A DNA stretch of 64,000 nucleotides. Origin: Hypoxylon rubiginosum (taxonomy: Eukaryota; Ascomycota; Sordariomycetes; Xylariales; Hypoxylaceae). The notes beneath the pieces were generated by a model, which was given only the letters and a program-made list of their open reading frames with translations, had not been told where the DNA came from and ran no database searches. Below are positions 33,986 to 43,278 of the stretch, piece after piece. A program made the position numbers and the translations under genes. The stretch spans positions 310,001 through 374,000 of the forward strand of contig CADCXA010000056.1 in assembly GCA_902806565.1 (NCBI GenBank). Direction: 5' to 3'. Numbering within the stretch: position 1 is the first letter of the stretch; every line of letters begins with the position of its first letter.

Positions 33986-34444
33986 ATGTCGCAAACACAC
34001 TCCTCCCAACCCGACAGCACCACCACTGCACAATCCACCGGGTTGACCTCGTCTGTACCGTTTTGGCTAAGTGTCGCGGTTATCCTTACGGCCGTGATGC
34101 TGTGTGTTGCTATAAATGGCACGTATGTCTACATGGCATTCAAAGATATCGAAAATAAACAGGAGGATTTGCGGCTCCGACGGGAAGAATTAAGCCATGT
34201 CCGCCTTCAATCGATCATGTCTCACTCCTCTCTGGAGTCAAAATGCGACGGCAAATTGAAGAAGATCGCCGATGAAGTCCTTGCTCAGACAAAGCTGGGG
34301 GAAAGGATCAAGGAGGACAGCCAACGAAGGGAGGAAGAACTAGGAAACAAGCTCCGGGACTTGGAGCTTAGACTCCTCGCTATGGAGCAAAAGTCGGCGT
34401 TAAACGATGAACTGCAAAGACGATTCAATCAAACACTCAACTGA
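33986..34444 (+). CDS. Small membrane protein with coiled coil, 152 residues
   Basis: Single-exon frame of 152 residues. A Ser/Thr/Gln-rich head of ~25 residues is followed by one membrane helix (SVAVILTAVMLCVAINGTYV). A long charged region follows (KDIENKQEDLRLRREELSHV, later EDSQRREEELGNKLRDLELR), which is predicted by eye to be a coiled coil. The architecture mirrors the 118-residue protein at 29,155-29,511. No family is recognised. Single-pass topology with a cytosolic or extracellular coiled coil is inference. Confidence 0.6.
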   Translation: MSQTHSSQPDSTTTAQSTGLTSSVPFWLSVAVILTAVMLCVAINGTYVYMAFKDIENKQEDLRLRREELSHVRLQSIMSHSSLESKCDGKLKKIADEVLAQTKLGERIKEDSQRREEELGNKLRDLELRLLAMEQKSALNDELQRRFNQTLN

Positions 34445-35052
34445 GTCAAACATTCGACGGAGATAGCAGCTACGGAACCGACCTGGTAAACCTAGAATTA
34501 CACGAAGTCATCGGGTGGTAGTTTTAATAAATTGGGTGTTTACACGAAGAGACAGCTCATTCGGAAATTGAACAAGGGTTTTAACAAAAAGATGACCCAA
34601 TTAGCTATAAAACAGCGTGACTTGAAACATCTTCGGGCTCGGTTTGATAACATCCAGACCCGTAAGCGCAAGGTCAGACTACCCCTGAATTCGAGGGTAG
34701 CCGAACTCAAGGCCATACTAAGCCCAACAAGCCTCTGGGGGCTGCGAGGACAGCTCCAGCGACTCCATCGGGTCTTAATTATCTAGCGGGGCTGAAAATT
34801 ATATTATAAATATCAAAAAGAGGGAGAGGAGAGAGAAGAGGAAGAAGAGGAAGAAGAGGAAGAAAGAGAAGAAGATTCGGGATACAGATGTGGCATAACT
34901 GATAGCAATTTGGCTTCCAATTAGCCCATATACGAAGTACTGCATTCCTTTACAGTCATATTCATCTCATGTCCATCCTGGTCCTTCCTTATTGACTCCC
35001 CACCTAGGTAGAAGCATCCAACTTACTCTAATCCATCAATCGACATCCATCT
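34445..35052. other. Intergenic region with repeat copy B
   Basis: 608 bp containing a basic open frame (about 34,532-34,786, no ATG, KLNKGFNKKMTQLAIKQR) and repeat copy B at 34,676-34,814. A GAGAGGAAGAAGAGG purine tract lies at 34,820-34,875. The frame could be a relic joined to the repeat; I do not call it a gene. One ACCTAGGT lies at 35002-35009. Confidence 0.4.
34676..34814 (+). repeat. Dispersed 139-bp repeat, copy B
   Basis: Inverted partner of the repeat at 25,309-25,447, of equal length and gap-free. Differences cluster at the end (AAATTATATTATAAATATC here against AAGCTGTATTGTAAATATC), where C:G pairs of copy A are T:A here. That is the direction expected if this copy suffered repeat-induced point mutation more strongly. 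Confidence 0.85.
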
Positions 35053-36839
35053 ATGACTGCTGTGTCGACTTACCCATCACGAGTCAAAATGTCGCCTATG
35101 TTAGGCCTCCATAGTCTCCCACCCGAACTTCGCGCTCTGATCCTGGAGTCACTGGCCTCACCTGCCGATCTCTTTTCCCTCATAACCACGTCGAAGCAGT
35201 ACTACGACACGTTCTTACGAATTCCGGAACACATTCTAGCCCACGTCATTCGAAATGCATTTGGTACCAACTTGCAGCATGCGTTGGGTGCATTCTACGC
35301 ATCTCGTCAGACCCAAGAGACCGAGAGGACTAGAGAAGTCGTGGAAAGTCTCCTGGACGACTATCACAATGACCGCTTAGAATTGCCAACAAGTCTCGCA
35401 GATCTTTCTCAGCTCAGTCGCATGTTCGTAACAATCCAGAGGTTCATCCTAGACTACAGCGTGCGCTCAATTGAACTCCTAACTGGCAAGGCGCATGTGA
35501 TTTTGCTACCTTGGTCGCATCCTTCATACCCAAAGACACTCCGGGAACATCCCTTATCCTTATCAGCTACGGAAGAAACACGACTACGTAGAGCCTTTCT
35601 CAGGTTCGACATGTATTGTCACTGCTTTCCTTTGGTTGGACTTAGACGTCGTCCTAATTCCCAGCTATTCTTTCGGGGAGATCAGTCAGCCCTTTTCTTG
35701 TCTCGGCTTGATAGGTGGGAGGTTGAGGAGATCTGCTGTGCCCACCAATATATGTACACTGTCGCAGAAATGGCAGTGCGGGATGTCGAAAACGATTTCG
35801 TCGATGAGGTACTTGACACGTCTAAGGAGCATTTTCGTACTCGACTGCCACATGAATCTTCTTCTACAGAAGCTTCTGAAAGCTCTAGAGATACTTCCCC
35901 GAGCTCTAGAGAAACTTCCCCAAGCTCTGGAGAAGTTTCCCCGAGCTCTAGAGAAGTTTCCCAAAGTTCACATCGCCTCGGAAATAGCGTCCCCCCAAGG
36001 ACCAGAACGTCAATTATCAGGAGATACCTCCTAAAAAGAAGGTGTCCACTGAAGAGCTTACAACAAACACGTCTCGCTCTGGTCGCAGCGTATCTCCTGA
36101 GAATGAGCCCCATGCAGAAACTACCAAAATCTCGATCCATCTCAGCAACGACATGTCTTCCAACGACAAGGACGTCGAGAAAGAGGTTGCTCCGTCTGAG
36201 ATCTCGGATTTGGCATTCCTCGGGTTAGATTTATTTTCCCCGAGCTCGATGAGTTGGCATGTCGACACGCTCTCCCGCATCAGCTCCAAGGGCTTATTAT
36301 TCATGACGGACTTTTTACTTGGCGACAAAGTTACCCGGCGAGCTCGATTTACAGAAAGCCGTTCTCTACATGGCGACTTCCTGCACGAAGCCCTGCAGGC
36401 CTTGACCGAACACGATGCTACTAGGCGCCAACCGACTCCCGAGTGCGATTTCGACGGCACGGAACGTTCCGACCGCTACAACTACGGGTGGTTCTTATTA
36501 TCTACCCGCATGTATGGATTAAACTTCCTGACACCTTTCAGTGAGCGGCTTCCCAAGAGAGACCTTGGTTATGTGCTTTGGGATGCTGCGCGACTACGAA
36601 ACGACAACCTAAAGCTATCTTCGGTTTTCCCCGAGTGGGAGAGACGCACCGCGGAAGAAAGGTTAAAGGACGTCTATCTCCCGTTTCCCTTGTTCCTGAC
36701 TATTGTAAAAAAAAATACCTCTAGCTTGTTACGGGGGGAAGACCGAGATTTTTCCAAGATGATCGGGGGAGTGATGGAACGTTATTCTCGACGTCCAGGG
36801 GCGACATGGACGTGCAACTATAGGCATTACACTAATTAA
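35053..36839 (+). CDS. F-box-like protein, unknown partner
   Basis: Two long frames (35,053-36,228 and one ending at 36,839) appear to be one gene. A possible 53-nt intron at 35,935-35,987 (donor GTTTCC, acceptor AAATAG) would keep frame and give about 577 residues; the splice is weak and a frameshift is the alternative. Near the N-terminus, LHSLPPELRALILESLASPA then DLFSLITTSKQYYDTFLRIP fits an F-box-type helix bundle. F-box proteins recruit targets to SCF ubiquitin ligases, and many fungal ones of this sort are uncharacterised. Four 21-bp tandem repeats (SSRxTSP) lie at the frame change. The C-terminal half (TRMYGLNFLTPFSERLPKRD and LGYVLWDAARLRND) resembles the C-terminus of other fungal F-box-like hypotheticals. 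MSPMLGLHSLP at 35,089 is an alternative start. Confidence 0.6.
35881..35964. repeat. Coding 21-bp tandem repeat, four copies
   Basis: Four head-to-tail copies of a 21-bp unit (AGCTCTAGAGAAACTTCCCC plus one base, with substitutions) encode Ser-Ser-Arg-Glu/Asp-Thr/Val-Ser-Pro in the F-box-like gene. The array sits where the two reading frames of that gene meet. Confidence 0.85.
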
Positions 36840-36983
36840 AAGCGTTGCCTACCCATCTTTTGAATGACTTGAACCATTTCGTCCTATGTCTCGTGTTTCG
36901 TACTTTACAGTGACTATGTAGGCAAGGGTACTCATTTAAGGCAGTCAAGGTAGCCCTTCAACTCCTGCAGTGACTACGACTGA

Positions 36984-38112
36984 CTACAACTTCTCGCTCT
37001 CGGCCAGAGGCTCTACAAGCACCGCCGGACCCCTAGGCACGATGACCGGCGCCTGGCTCTTGGTGACGTTGACCCTGGCCTTCGCGTACCCCTCTGCGTA
37101 CAGCCCGATCCACGGTGCCGTGGTCTTGTGGAACGCGCCGCCGGTCTCCTCGCTCCCCTCGTCCCAATACAAGCGGCGGAACCACAGGTGCAGGAGCGGG
37201 TAGTCGTGGCGGATGCTCTTGAGGTTGCACTGGAAGACGGTGTGGTAGGCGACGTCGAAGCGCGCCACCGTCGTGTACAGGCGCACGTCGGCCTCGGTCA
37301 GGTGGTCCCCCAGCAGGAACGGCCGGCCGTGCGCCGCCAGGATACCCTCGAGCCGGTCCAGCGACGCGAATAAGGGGTACACGTGCTCGTCGAACGACTC
37401 CTGCTTGCCCGCGAACCCGCACTTGTACACGCCGTTGTTGACGGTGTTGTACACCCACTCGTTCATCTCGTCGATCTCCTCGCGGAGGTGCGCCGGGTAC
37501 AGCCCGCCGCCGGGCTTGCTGGCCTCCCGGTACGGCTCCGGCACGAAGGCGTCGAACTCGGAGGCGAGCATGCGGATGATCTCGCTGGACTCGTTGTTGA
37601 CCATGGTGTGCGCCTTCTTGTCCCAGAGCACGGGCACGGTGAAGCGGCCGTGGAAGTCCGGGTCCGCCTTGAGGTACAGCTCCCGCAGGTACGTGAAGCC
37701 GTACAGCGGGTCCTTGGGGAGGCTGCCGCGCGTGCCGTCGAAGAACCAGCCCTTGTCCCCCATGGACGGGTGTAGGATGTACAGGTCGATGACGTCTTCG
37801 AGGCGCTTCAGGGCGCGCACGATGATGGTGCGGTGTGCCTTTTTGCTTCGTGTTAGTTGTCGCGAGACTCATCGGTCACGGGTTTGGGCTGAGACATCAC
37901 CGCGCACGTACCCATGGGCAACCTGGGGATAGATACAACGCATACCGGCCTTTCTCCGCCGGGAATTGCGAGTTGGGATCTGCGGAGATGAAATTGCGGA
38001 ACGTGCTCGGCGGTCTCGTAAAGTTACCATCTTTCTGGTATTCGATTTTGGTCTTGTCCTCGTGGTTAGTTCACGTGAGACCGTGTTTGACTTTAATGAC
38101 ACTTACAGTCAT
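36984..38112 (-). CDS. Glutathione S-transferase, omega/Xi-type (glutathionyl-hydroquinone reductase-like)
   Basis: Three exons: a six-base first exon (38112-38107, Met-Thr), then 38058-37912 and 37838-36984, total 335 residues. The first intron has a perfect donor GTAAGT and branch ACTAACC. The N-terminal thioredoxin-like domain carries LYLSPGCPWAHRTIIVRALK; the CPWA cysteine is the catalytic residue of Xi-class enzymes. It continues with WFFDGTRGSLPKDPLYGFTY, TVPVLWDKKAHTMVNNESSE and then EIIRML (glutathione-binding ES pair). The helical C-terminal domain has FLLGDHLTEADVRLYTTVAR. Family enzymes reductively deglutathionylate quinones in the cytosol. A clean-up role for quinones made by the nearby cluster is possible but speculative. 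The coding region is GC-rich and throws long shadow frames on both strands. Confidence 0.92.
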
Positions 38113-38638
38113 TTTTCTGATATACTGATGACGGTTATACCGAATGATGAAATCCCGGGGTAAACTGAGTGAAACTTGATGAGACGTCAATAAACTAGAG
38201 GGTATTAAGCGTGTTAAATAAAAGGATCGAATCGGCATGTCCCCTGAGATTGAGGGGCAAGTTTTACGCCATCGGGGTTCAAGCTGTGGTGCTTGTGGAG
38301 GAGATAGAGGAGCTGGGACGATTGGAGCAGTAACAAATCGTATACGGGAGAGCTGACAAATGAGAAACACTTGGTCGGTACCGATCGAGACGGCCTACAT
38401 TTAGTTGGAATAAACCAAGATCGCAATGCTAATATCGTACCTTTGCTGATATAATCGCTTATGAATTCTTAATAATTACTTTTCGAGCATATATCGTGTG
38501 TTAAGCTAGTGTACATGGAACAGAAGATACTCTTTCATATCGTACATGCCGGATTTGAATCGCCGGCCACGGACCGGCTCACGGTATCTCCCCAGTTAGA
38601 CGTCCGACTCTTTAATAATACAAAACATCAAGCTCAAC
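38113..38638. other. Intergenic region, no gene seen
   Basis: 526 bp upstream of the glutathione transferase, AT-rich, with no supported frame or repeat. Confidence 0.45.
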
Positions 38639-39010
38639 TCACAACTTGGAATCTCTCCCATTATGGGCGCCCTCCTCACTCTCCGTTGGAATGGTATCGC
38701 TAGTCTCGGCCTTGAGACTAATCGGATCGCCTAGCTGGCTCGGGTTCGCGTCGGGACCATGGAGTTTCTTCATAGCCTTCTCCCTTAGGCTCTCGTGACC
38801 ACCGTTCCTTTTCCCGCTCTCGTCCTTTTTGCTAGTTTTGTTCTTATTATTCGAGTGTGGCTGCGAAGATCCGTGGGCTCCCTTTTCCTCTTCCGTGGGT
38901 ATGTTGTCGCTCTGCTCTGCCTTGAGGCTGATGGGATCACCTAGTTGGCTTGGGTTCGCGTCGGGGCCCTGTAGTTTCTTGGTTGCCTTTTCTCGTAGCG
39001 TCTCCGGCAT
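38639..39010 (-). CDS. Hydrophilic protein with two near-identical 36-residue repeats, 123 residues
   Basis: Single-exon frame of 123 residues, highly charged, with no signal peptide or membrane segment. Two repeats of 36 residues (about 5-40 and 75-110) share the text LREKAxKKLxGPDANPSQLG followed by DPISLKAExSDxIPTE; they differ at four positions. A 34-residue Lys/Ser/Asn-rich linker separates them, and both repeats run on into a GAH tripeptide. The fixed PDANPSQLGDP core suggests a functional unit rather than random low complexity. Such small soluble repeat proteins recur in fungi, sometimes stress- or spore-related, but I do not recognise the family with certainty. Confidence 0.65.
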   Translation of the reverse strand: MPETLREKATKKLQGPDANPSQLGDPISLKAEQSDNIPTEEEKGAHGSSQPHSNNKNKTSKKDESGKRNGGHESLREKAMKKLHGPDANPSQLGDPISLKAETSDTIPTESEEGAHNGRDSKL

Positions 39011-39790
39011 ATTTGAACTCTGGTGCTTGGGTAATTAGGTATGTAGCGACGTAGTTATGGTTAATATGTGAAAGTGGTAGAAAGGGCTTGAGATTTAGTC
39101 ACGATATATGGTTGTGAATAGTCACAAGAGGGGACGATGGAATATTGTATTGTATTATTTACATATGATAAACGCAAATTAGACATTACTTGTTAGACTC
39201 GTTGACTGAGTGTCATCCATTTCTCTGTAGATTCATGATTCATGTTCTCATTCATGAGTGTTGATGACCTCACGATGTTTCCCGCTACACCACTCCCTGA
39301 AACAGGCATTATAGCGTTAACTAGGCCCTATATGCCCTGTAAAGCTGCTGCTTAGCGTATCGAGTGCTGTAAATTAGGTACATACCTGCTAAAGTGGGTG
39401 GAAATAGCGCACCACTAGAATTTCAACCCTATGATCACAGATGACGGCGACGTGTATGGTTCACGGCCTCATTCTCACGTTGCTCCTGTTTCAAGATTAG
39501 CCATCCTCAAGGGGAAAGTCCTGTTATAATGTAGATTAGGATATTGTACAGAATGTCTAGGATATTAGACATTAGCCTTCTAAAAGCCATACCCCAATGA
39601 TAGGAGCGTTGAGACATCAGTAGTCGTCAGTTAGCAATCGTGACAAATTGAAGCCATCACCATACCCTGAAAAGGAAAGTCAAAAACAACAGCCTACCGA
39701 GAACGCCGCGAGGATGAAGAGAAAACTTAGCGCATTAGATGTATTTACACTGACATCATGACATATATACAGTGCCATAAAGGCCTCAAG
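39011..39790. other. Intergenic region, no gene seen
   Basis: 780 bp of AT-rich sequence with short direct repeats of GATTCATG (about 39,233-39,258) and GGATATT. Nothing coding is supported. Confidence 0.45.
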
Positions 39791-40849
39791 TCAACCGCCA
39801 CCATACCGTCTACGACGCTTCGGTCTAACCCGCGTCGGATCTGGAGATAGTTTCTGCACCCGCCCAACTTCTGGACTTCTCCGTCTTGATCTTGACAACC
39901 CCGGACTTCCGTCACGAATACTTCTGTGAAGTGGACTATACTTTGACGATGATATGGACTTTCCAGCCTCATCACCCGAATAGGAACTTGTAGATAAACC
40001 GCCACGACGCGTCGGCGTTTCTACTTTACTAGAATCACTCGCGCTCTCGCTCTCGCTCTCTTTCTGTATGCTAGGAGGTAACGGCGTCGGCTCGTCCTCA
40101 TCCTGCTCATCATCCTCCTCCATCTCCGGTTGTGAATCTAACGATTGCGTCTCTGACATGTCGGAAATGGAAGTCGTCGGGGTATCGGGGTCGTCGGATT
40201 GCGACGTTTCTTCATCATCGAACCCGCCACGAGACAATGTGGTCGACAACACCATCACATCCGTCTCGGGTTCCGAGAAAGATAGAGTTCGTGATGGAGT
40301 CGAGACCGCAGAGTCGTCGGAGCACATCGTTAGAGATCGAGGAGAAGGAGGAAGATGGCTTGCCGGAATAGAAGAGGTAGTGTTGATAGGAAGAGGTTCG
40401 TGCGTCATAAAATAGTCATCGTCCTCCGGATCGTCGAAGAAAGGTTTCGATGTCGGGTCGTCGGTACAATCGTGCCAGGGATGATCATCGGGAAGATAGG
40501 AAGCGAAATACCTCACGAGAGAATCTAATGATCTGCTACGAAAGAGCTGGAGCGCGTATTGCCACTGTTGTGTCCCGATGAGGTTCGGGTTAGCTATGAT
40601 CTCGACGGAGGCAGACTCGAGGCTTTGGTTCAGCTCGTTCAGCCGGAGCTGCTTTCGGTCAGCTAACAGACGGTGGAACTCATCGACGTTGCTTGCTGTG
40701 GTGGAAATCTCGTAGACGTCGTGGTGAAAGGCCTCGGGGTCCTGAATGGAAAAGGCGACCGTATTGTACTGATCATGGAGCTTGGTGAAGAGCTCATCCC
40801 TCTTCATACCAAACTTCCAAGCGGGCCATGACCAACCAGGATCGTCCAT
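39791..40849 (-). CDS. Acidic, mostly disordered protein with basic C-terminus, 352 residues
   Basis: Single-exon frame of 352 residues. The first ~120 residues look folded: MDDPGWSWPAWKFGMKRDEL, a helical segment with DVYEISTTASNVDEFHRLLA, and WQYALQLFRSRSLDSLVRYF. The remainder is Ser/Asp/Glu/Pro-rich and disordered, including EMEEDDEQDEDEPTPLPPSI, and ends with basic clusters (SRSRRRSPEVGRV and RPKRRRRYGGG) that could act as a nuclear localisation signal or bind RNA. It looks like a conserved fungal hypothetical; I cannot assign a function. The divergent neighbour is the protein kinase, 2.4 kb away. Confidence 0.75.
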   Translation of the reverse strand: MDDPGWSWPAWKFGMKRDELFTKLHDQYNTVAFSIQDPEAFHHDVYEISTTASNVDEFHRLLADRKQLRLNELNQSLESASVEIIANPNLIGTQQWQYALQLFRSRSLDSLVRYFASYLPDDHPWHDCTDDPTSKPFFDDPEDDDYFMTHEPLPINTTSSIPASHLPPSPRSLTMCSDDSAVSTPSRTLSFSEPETDVMVLSTTLSRGGFDDEETSQSDDPDTPTTSISDMSETQSLDSQPEMEEDDEQDEDEPTPLPPSIQKESESESASDSSKVETPTRRGGLSTSSYSGDEAGKSISSSKYSPLHRSIRDGSPGLSRSRRRSPEVGRVQKLSPDPTRVRPKRRRRYGGG

Positions 40850-43278
40850 TCTCTAGCAGGGCGTGCGTTAGGGTATCTCGTCGACCACCTGAAACCTCAG
40901 GTCTTCAGGTCATTAAACGAGGCGGTGGGTGAATAGGAGCCGGGGTTCGGACTCGAATTCAGTCGGTTTGCTTGCGTGAGCGTAGTAGATCTAAGGTGTA
41001 GGGAGTCGGGTTTCGGTGGTATTAGAGTGTTTACTGGTGAGGATACTGGTGAGGATACTGGTGAGGATACTGGTGAGGATACTGGTGAGGATACTGGTAT
41101 GAAGAAAAGGAATGGGTATCTTTATCGGTGTTGGTATCGGTTTCGGTAGGTATTGGTAGGTATTGGTATTGGTATTGGTACAATCTCATCGAAACGGGAC
41201 AAGATACAGGGCTCGTAGCGAACGGGACCATCTAAATACACGCTATGGATTCCATCTCGACGGTAAATTTATAAGGGCGTCTTCGTTGACTTTTGTCGGG
41301 TTTCGTGCACCAAGAGAACGTTTGGGCAGTGGTTAGGGGGCTTTGTTGTGGTGGTTGTGATGGAAGAATGATTCACTATGAGCCTGTATGTTCTCTGTCG
41401 GGGTGCATTTCCTTTGAGGATGGTTCTGGGTTTTGGCTAGACGACGGTGAGAAAACAAAGTGGGAACCAGCCGGATACCATACAAAGTGGTGGCAGAGAT
41501 CCTCTTCAGGTGTCCAAATCCAACTGCCAATTAGATCCGTCCGCTGGTCCCTAAGGGCCACAAGGACACCGCGCCCGGACAAACATTGGCCACATTGTTA
41601 AAAGAGTAGACCAATCAGAAAAAGTTGAATATCATCGTCGACCAATCAATAATGACGTAGGGCCAGGAAGTGGAGACACTTACTTCATGCCCCACACGCA
41701 TTACACTCGGACCACACCCTTTTCTTTGAATCTACCAATCCCCTTTTCCGTCCATCGTTCCAGGCCTTTCCGCGTTTTTACCCATTCAATCCGCACGACC
41801 TGACGACACGAGTGATGACAAGACAAGAAGGATTTGCCAATTGCTAAACGAATATGAGGCTCAGCGCTGACAGAGTACGAGATAATAACAAGTACGCATC
41901 ATACGCATCTTACTCCTTATTTTTGGTGTTTTATCGGATATTCAAGACTTTATTCTCGGGCATAGAGTGAAATTCTACAATTCATTCATGACCACCTCGC
42001 CATGATGCCTGAATGCCAAGGAGTCTACGGGAAGAGACGAGCATGGCTGGCACGATGGGAGCACAATACCAACAGAGTAAAGTGCAATTTCCACTTTGAG
42101 ACTGAGACATGCTCCGTTTGTCGGCGGTGTGATGGCTCAGCTTACCCAGCCACCGTTAGGGCCGTTTGAGAGTTGGAGAGTTGGGGGACCTTACGGGCTT
42201 GGGGGACATGGGCTTGGGGGCCAAGAAGTTACCGAGTTCGTTGTCGCCTGTCATTTCTGCCTATCGAACCTATCGTACCTAGGTATCGAAGGCTTTGTCG
42301 AATCACTTGACACATCTACACCCCTCCCTCAGACCAACGAATGAGAACAGAGTCACTTGGGACCGTTCATGCAATGGCCCGCAGTTTGTCACCCTCAGTC
42401 AAGGCAGTCTGGGCAGTTCAAGTCCACTGTAGCGAATTCCGGCGAATACGGTGTTGCAATCAAGAGCAGCATGTCGAACATTCAGCCCTAGAAACTCGTG
42501 ACATACCAAAGTTTATTTCCTTACTCACGTACCTCCACTCCTTTATCAGGAGACGAGTTACTTTCCGTCACCCGTTTCTAACGTGTTACCTTATTTCACA
42601 CATTTCCAGATTTCCCCAAGGCGGCCTTGCCCATGCGGACTGGCGGATCATCACCCGGGCGTCCAGGCGTCTAAGCAACTGGGGGATTTCTAATAATAAT
42701 AGGGCACCCTTCCCCAGGCAGGTATAGTAAGTTAGATCGAAAAGCAGGTAACCTTACATACCTTACAGTAGGTGACCCTAGGCAGCCGATCTGTCCCCAA
42801 TGGAAACTGGACGGGATCAGCCGCACAGCATCTCACTTTTCTATTCTTCTAATGTGTTCCTAGAAATGGGCATTATGACTGTTTTTTAAACCAAGGCTTA
42901 CCTGAGGTAGTTTTTACTGAGGGAATCGGGTCCTAAGGACAGTTCACCTGACGGTCCCCTTTTCCTTGAAATAATAATCCTGTTCGTTCGCTATCTGTAT
43001 TTGGACGTATTCGAATAGCTTACCGAACCTCTCGTGTTGAGTTTGCCCACATCTCTCTTTTCTCTATCCCATCTTTCCGTCGTTTCTGTTTCCATTCGTT
43101 TTCCCAACTGTGGTTTTCCCAACTGTGTCGACTCGATAACTAGAGTCTGTCGTATTGTATCTAGTAAACAAGATTTCCAATTTTCGACTTCTTATTCGAT
43201 TTCCTATTCGATTTCCTTTTGATTCCCCCTTTCTTTTTCTCGCCTTATAAACTATACCCATCCTCCCTTATCCTCGCC
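40850..43278. other. Long divergent intergenic region with minisatellites
   Basis: 2.43 kb between the acidic protein gene and the kinase. It contains the 12-bp tandem array at 41033-41098, a GGTATT-rich simple region at about 41131-41180, and scattered frames without coding support. From about 43,000 the sequence is pyrimidine-rich (TTTCTCTATCCC, ATTTCCTATTCG), a typical 5' leader for the kinase transcript. One ACCTAGGT lies at 42277-42284. Confidence 0.5.
41033..41098. repeat. 12-bp tandem repeat, 5.5 copies
   Basis: Five perfect units ACTGGTGAGGAT followed by half a unit, then GGTATT-type degenerate repeats downstream. It lies 184 bp upstream of the start of the acidic protein gene, in or near its promoter. 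A recent slippage array; copy number is likely to vary between strains. Confidence 0.9.

Noticed and set aside
37033..37932. Long overlapping frames on both strands at the glutathione transferase locus
   Set aside because: Shadow frames of a GC-rich exon; only the minus-strand frame shows GST motifs.
38545..38580. tRNA-like text GGATTTGAATCGCCGGCC
   Set aside because: No cloverleaf could be folded around it; acceptor and anticodon arms are missing.
41033..41098. Possible CRISPR-like array
   Set aside because: Units are 12 bp with no spacers in a eukaryotic intergenic region; it is a simple tandem repeat.
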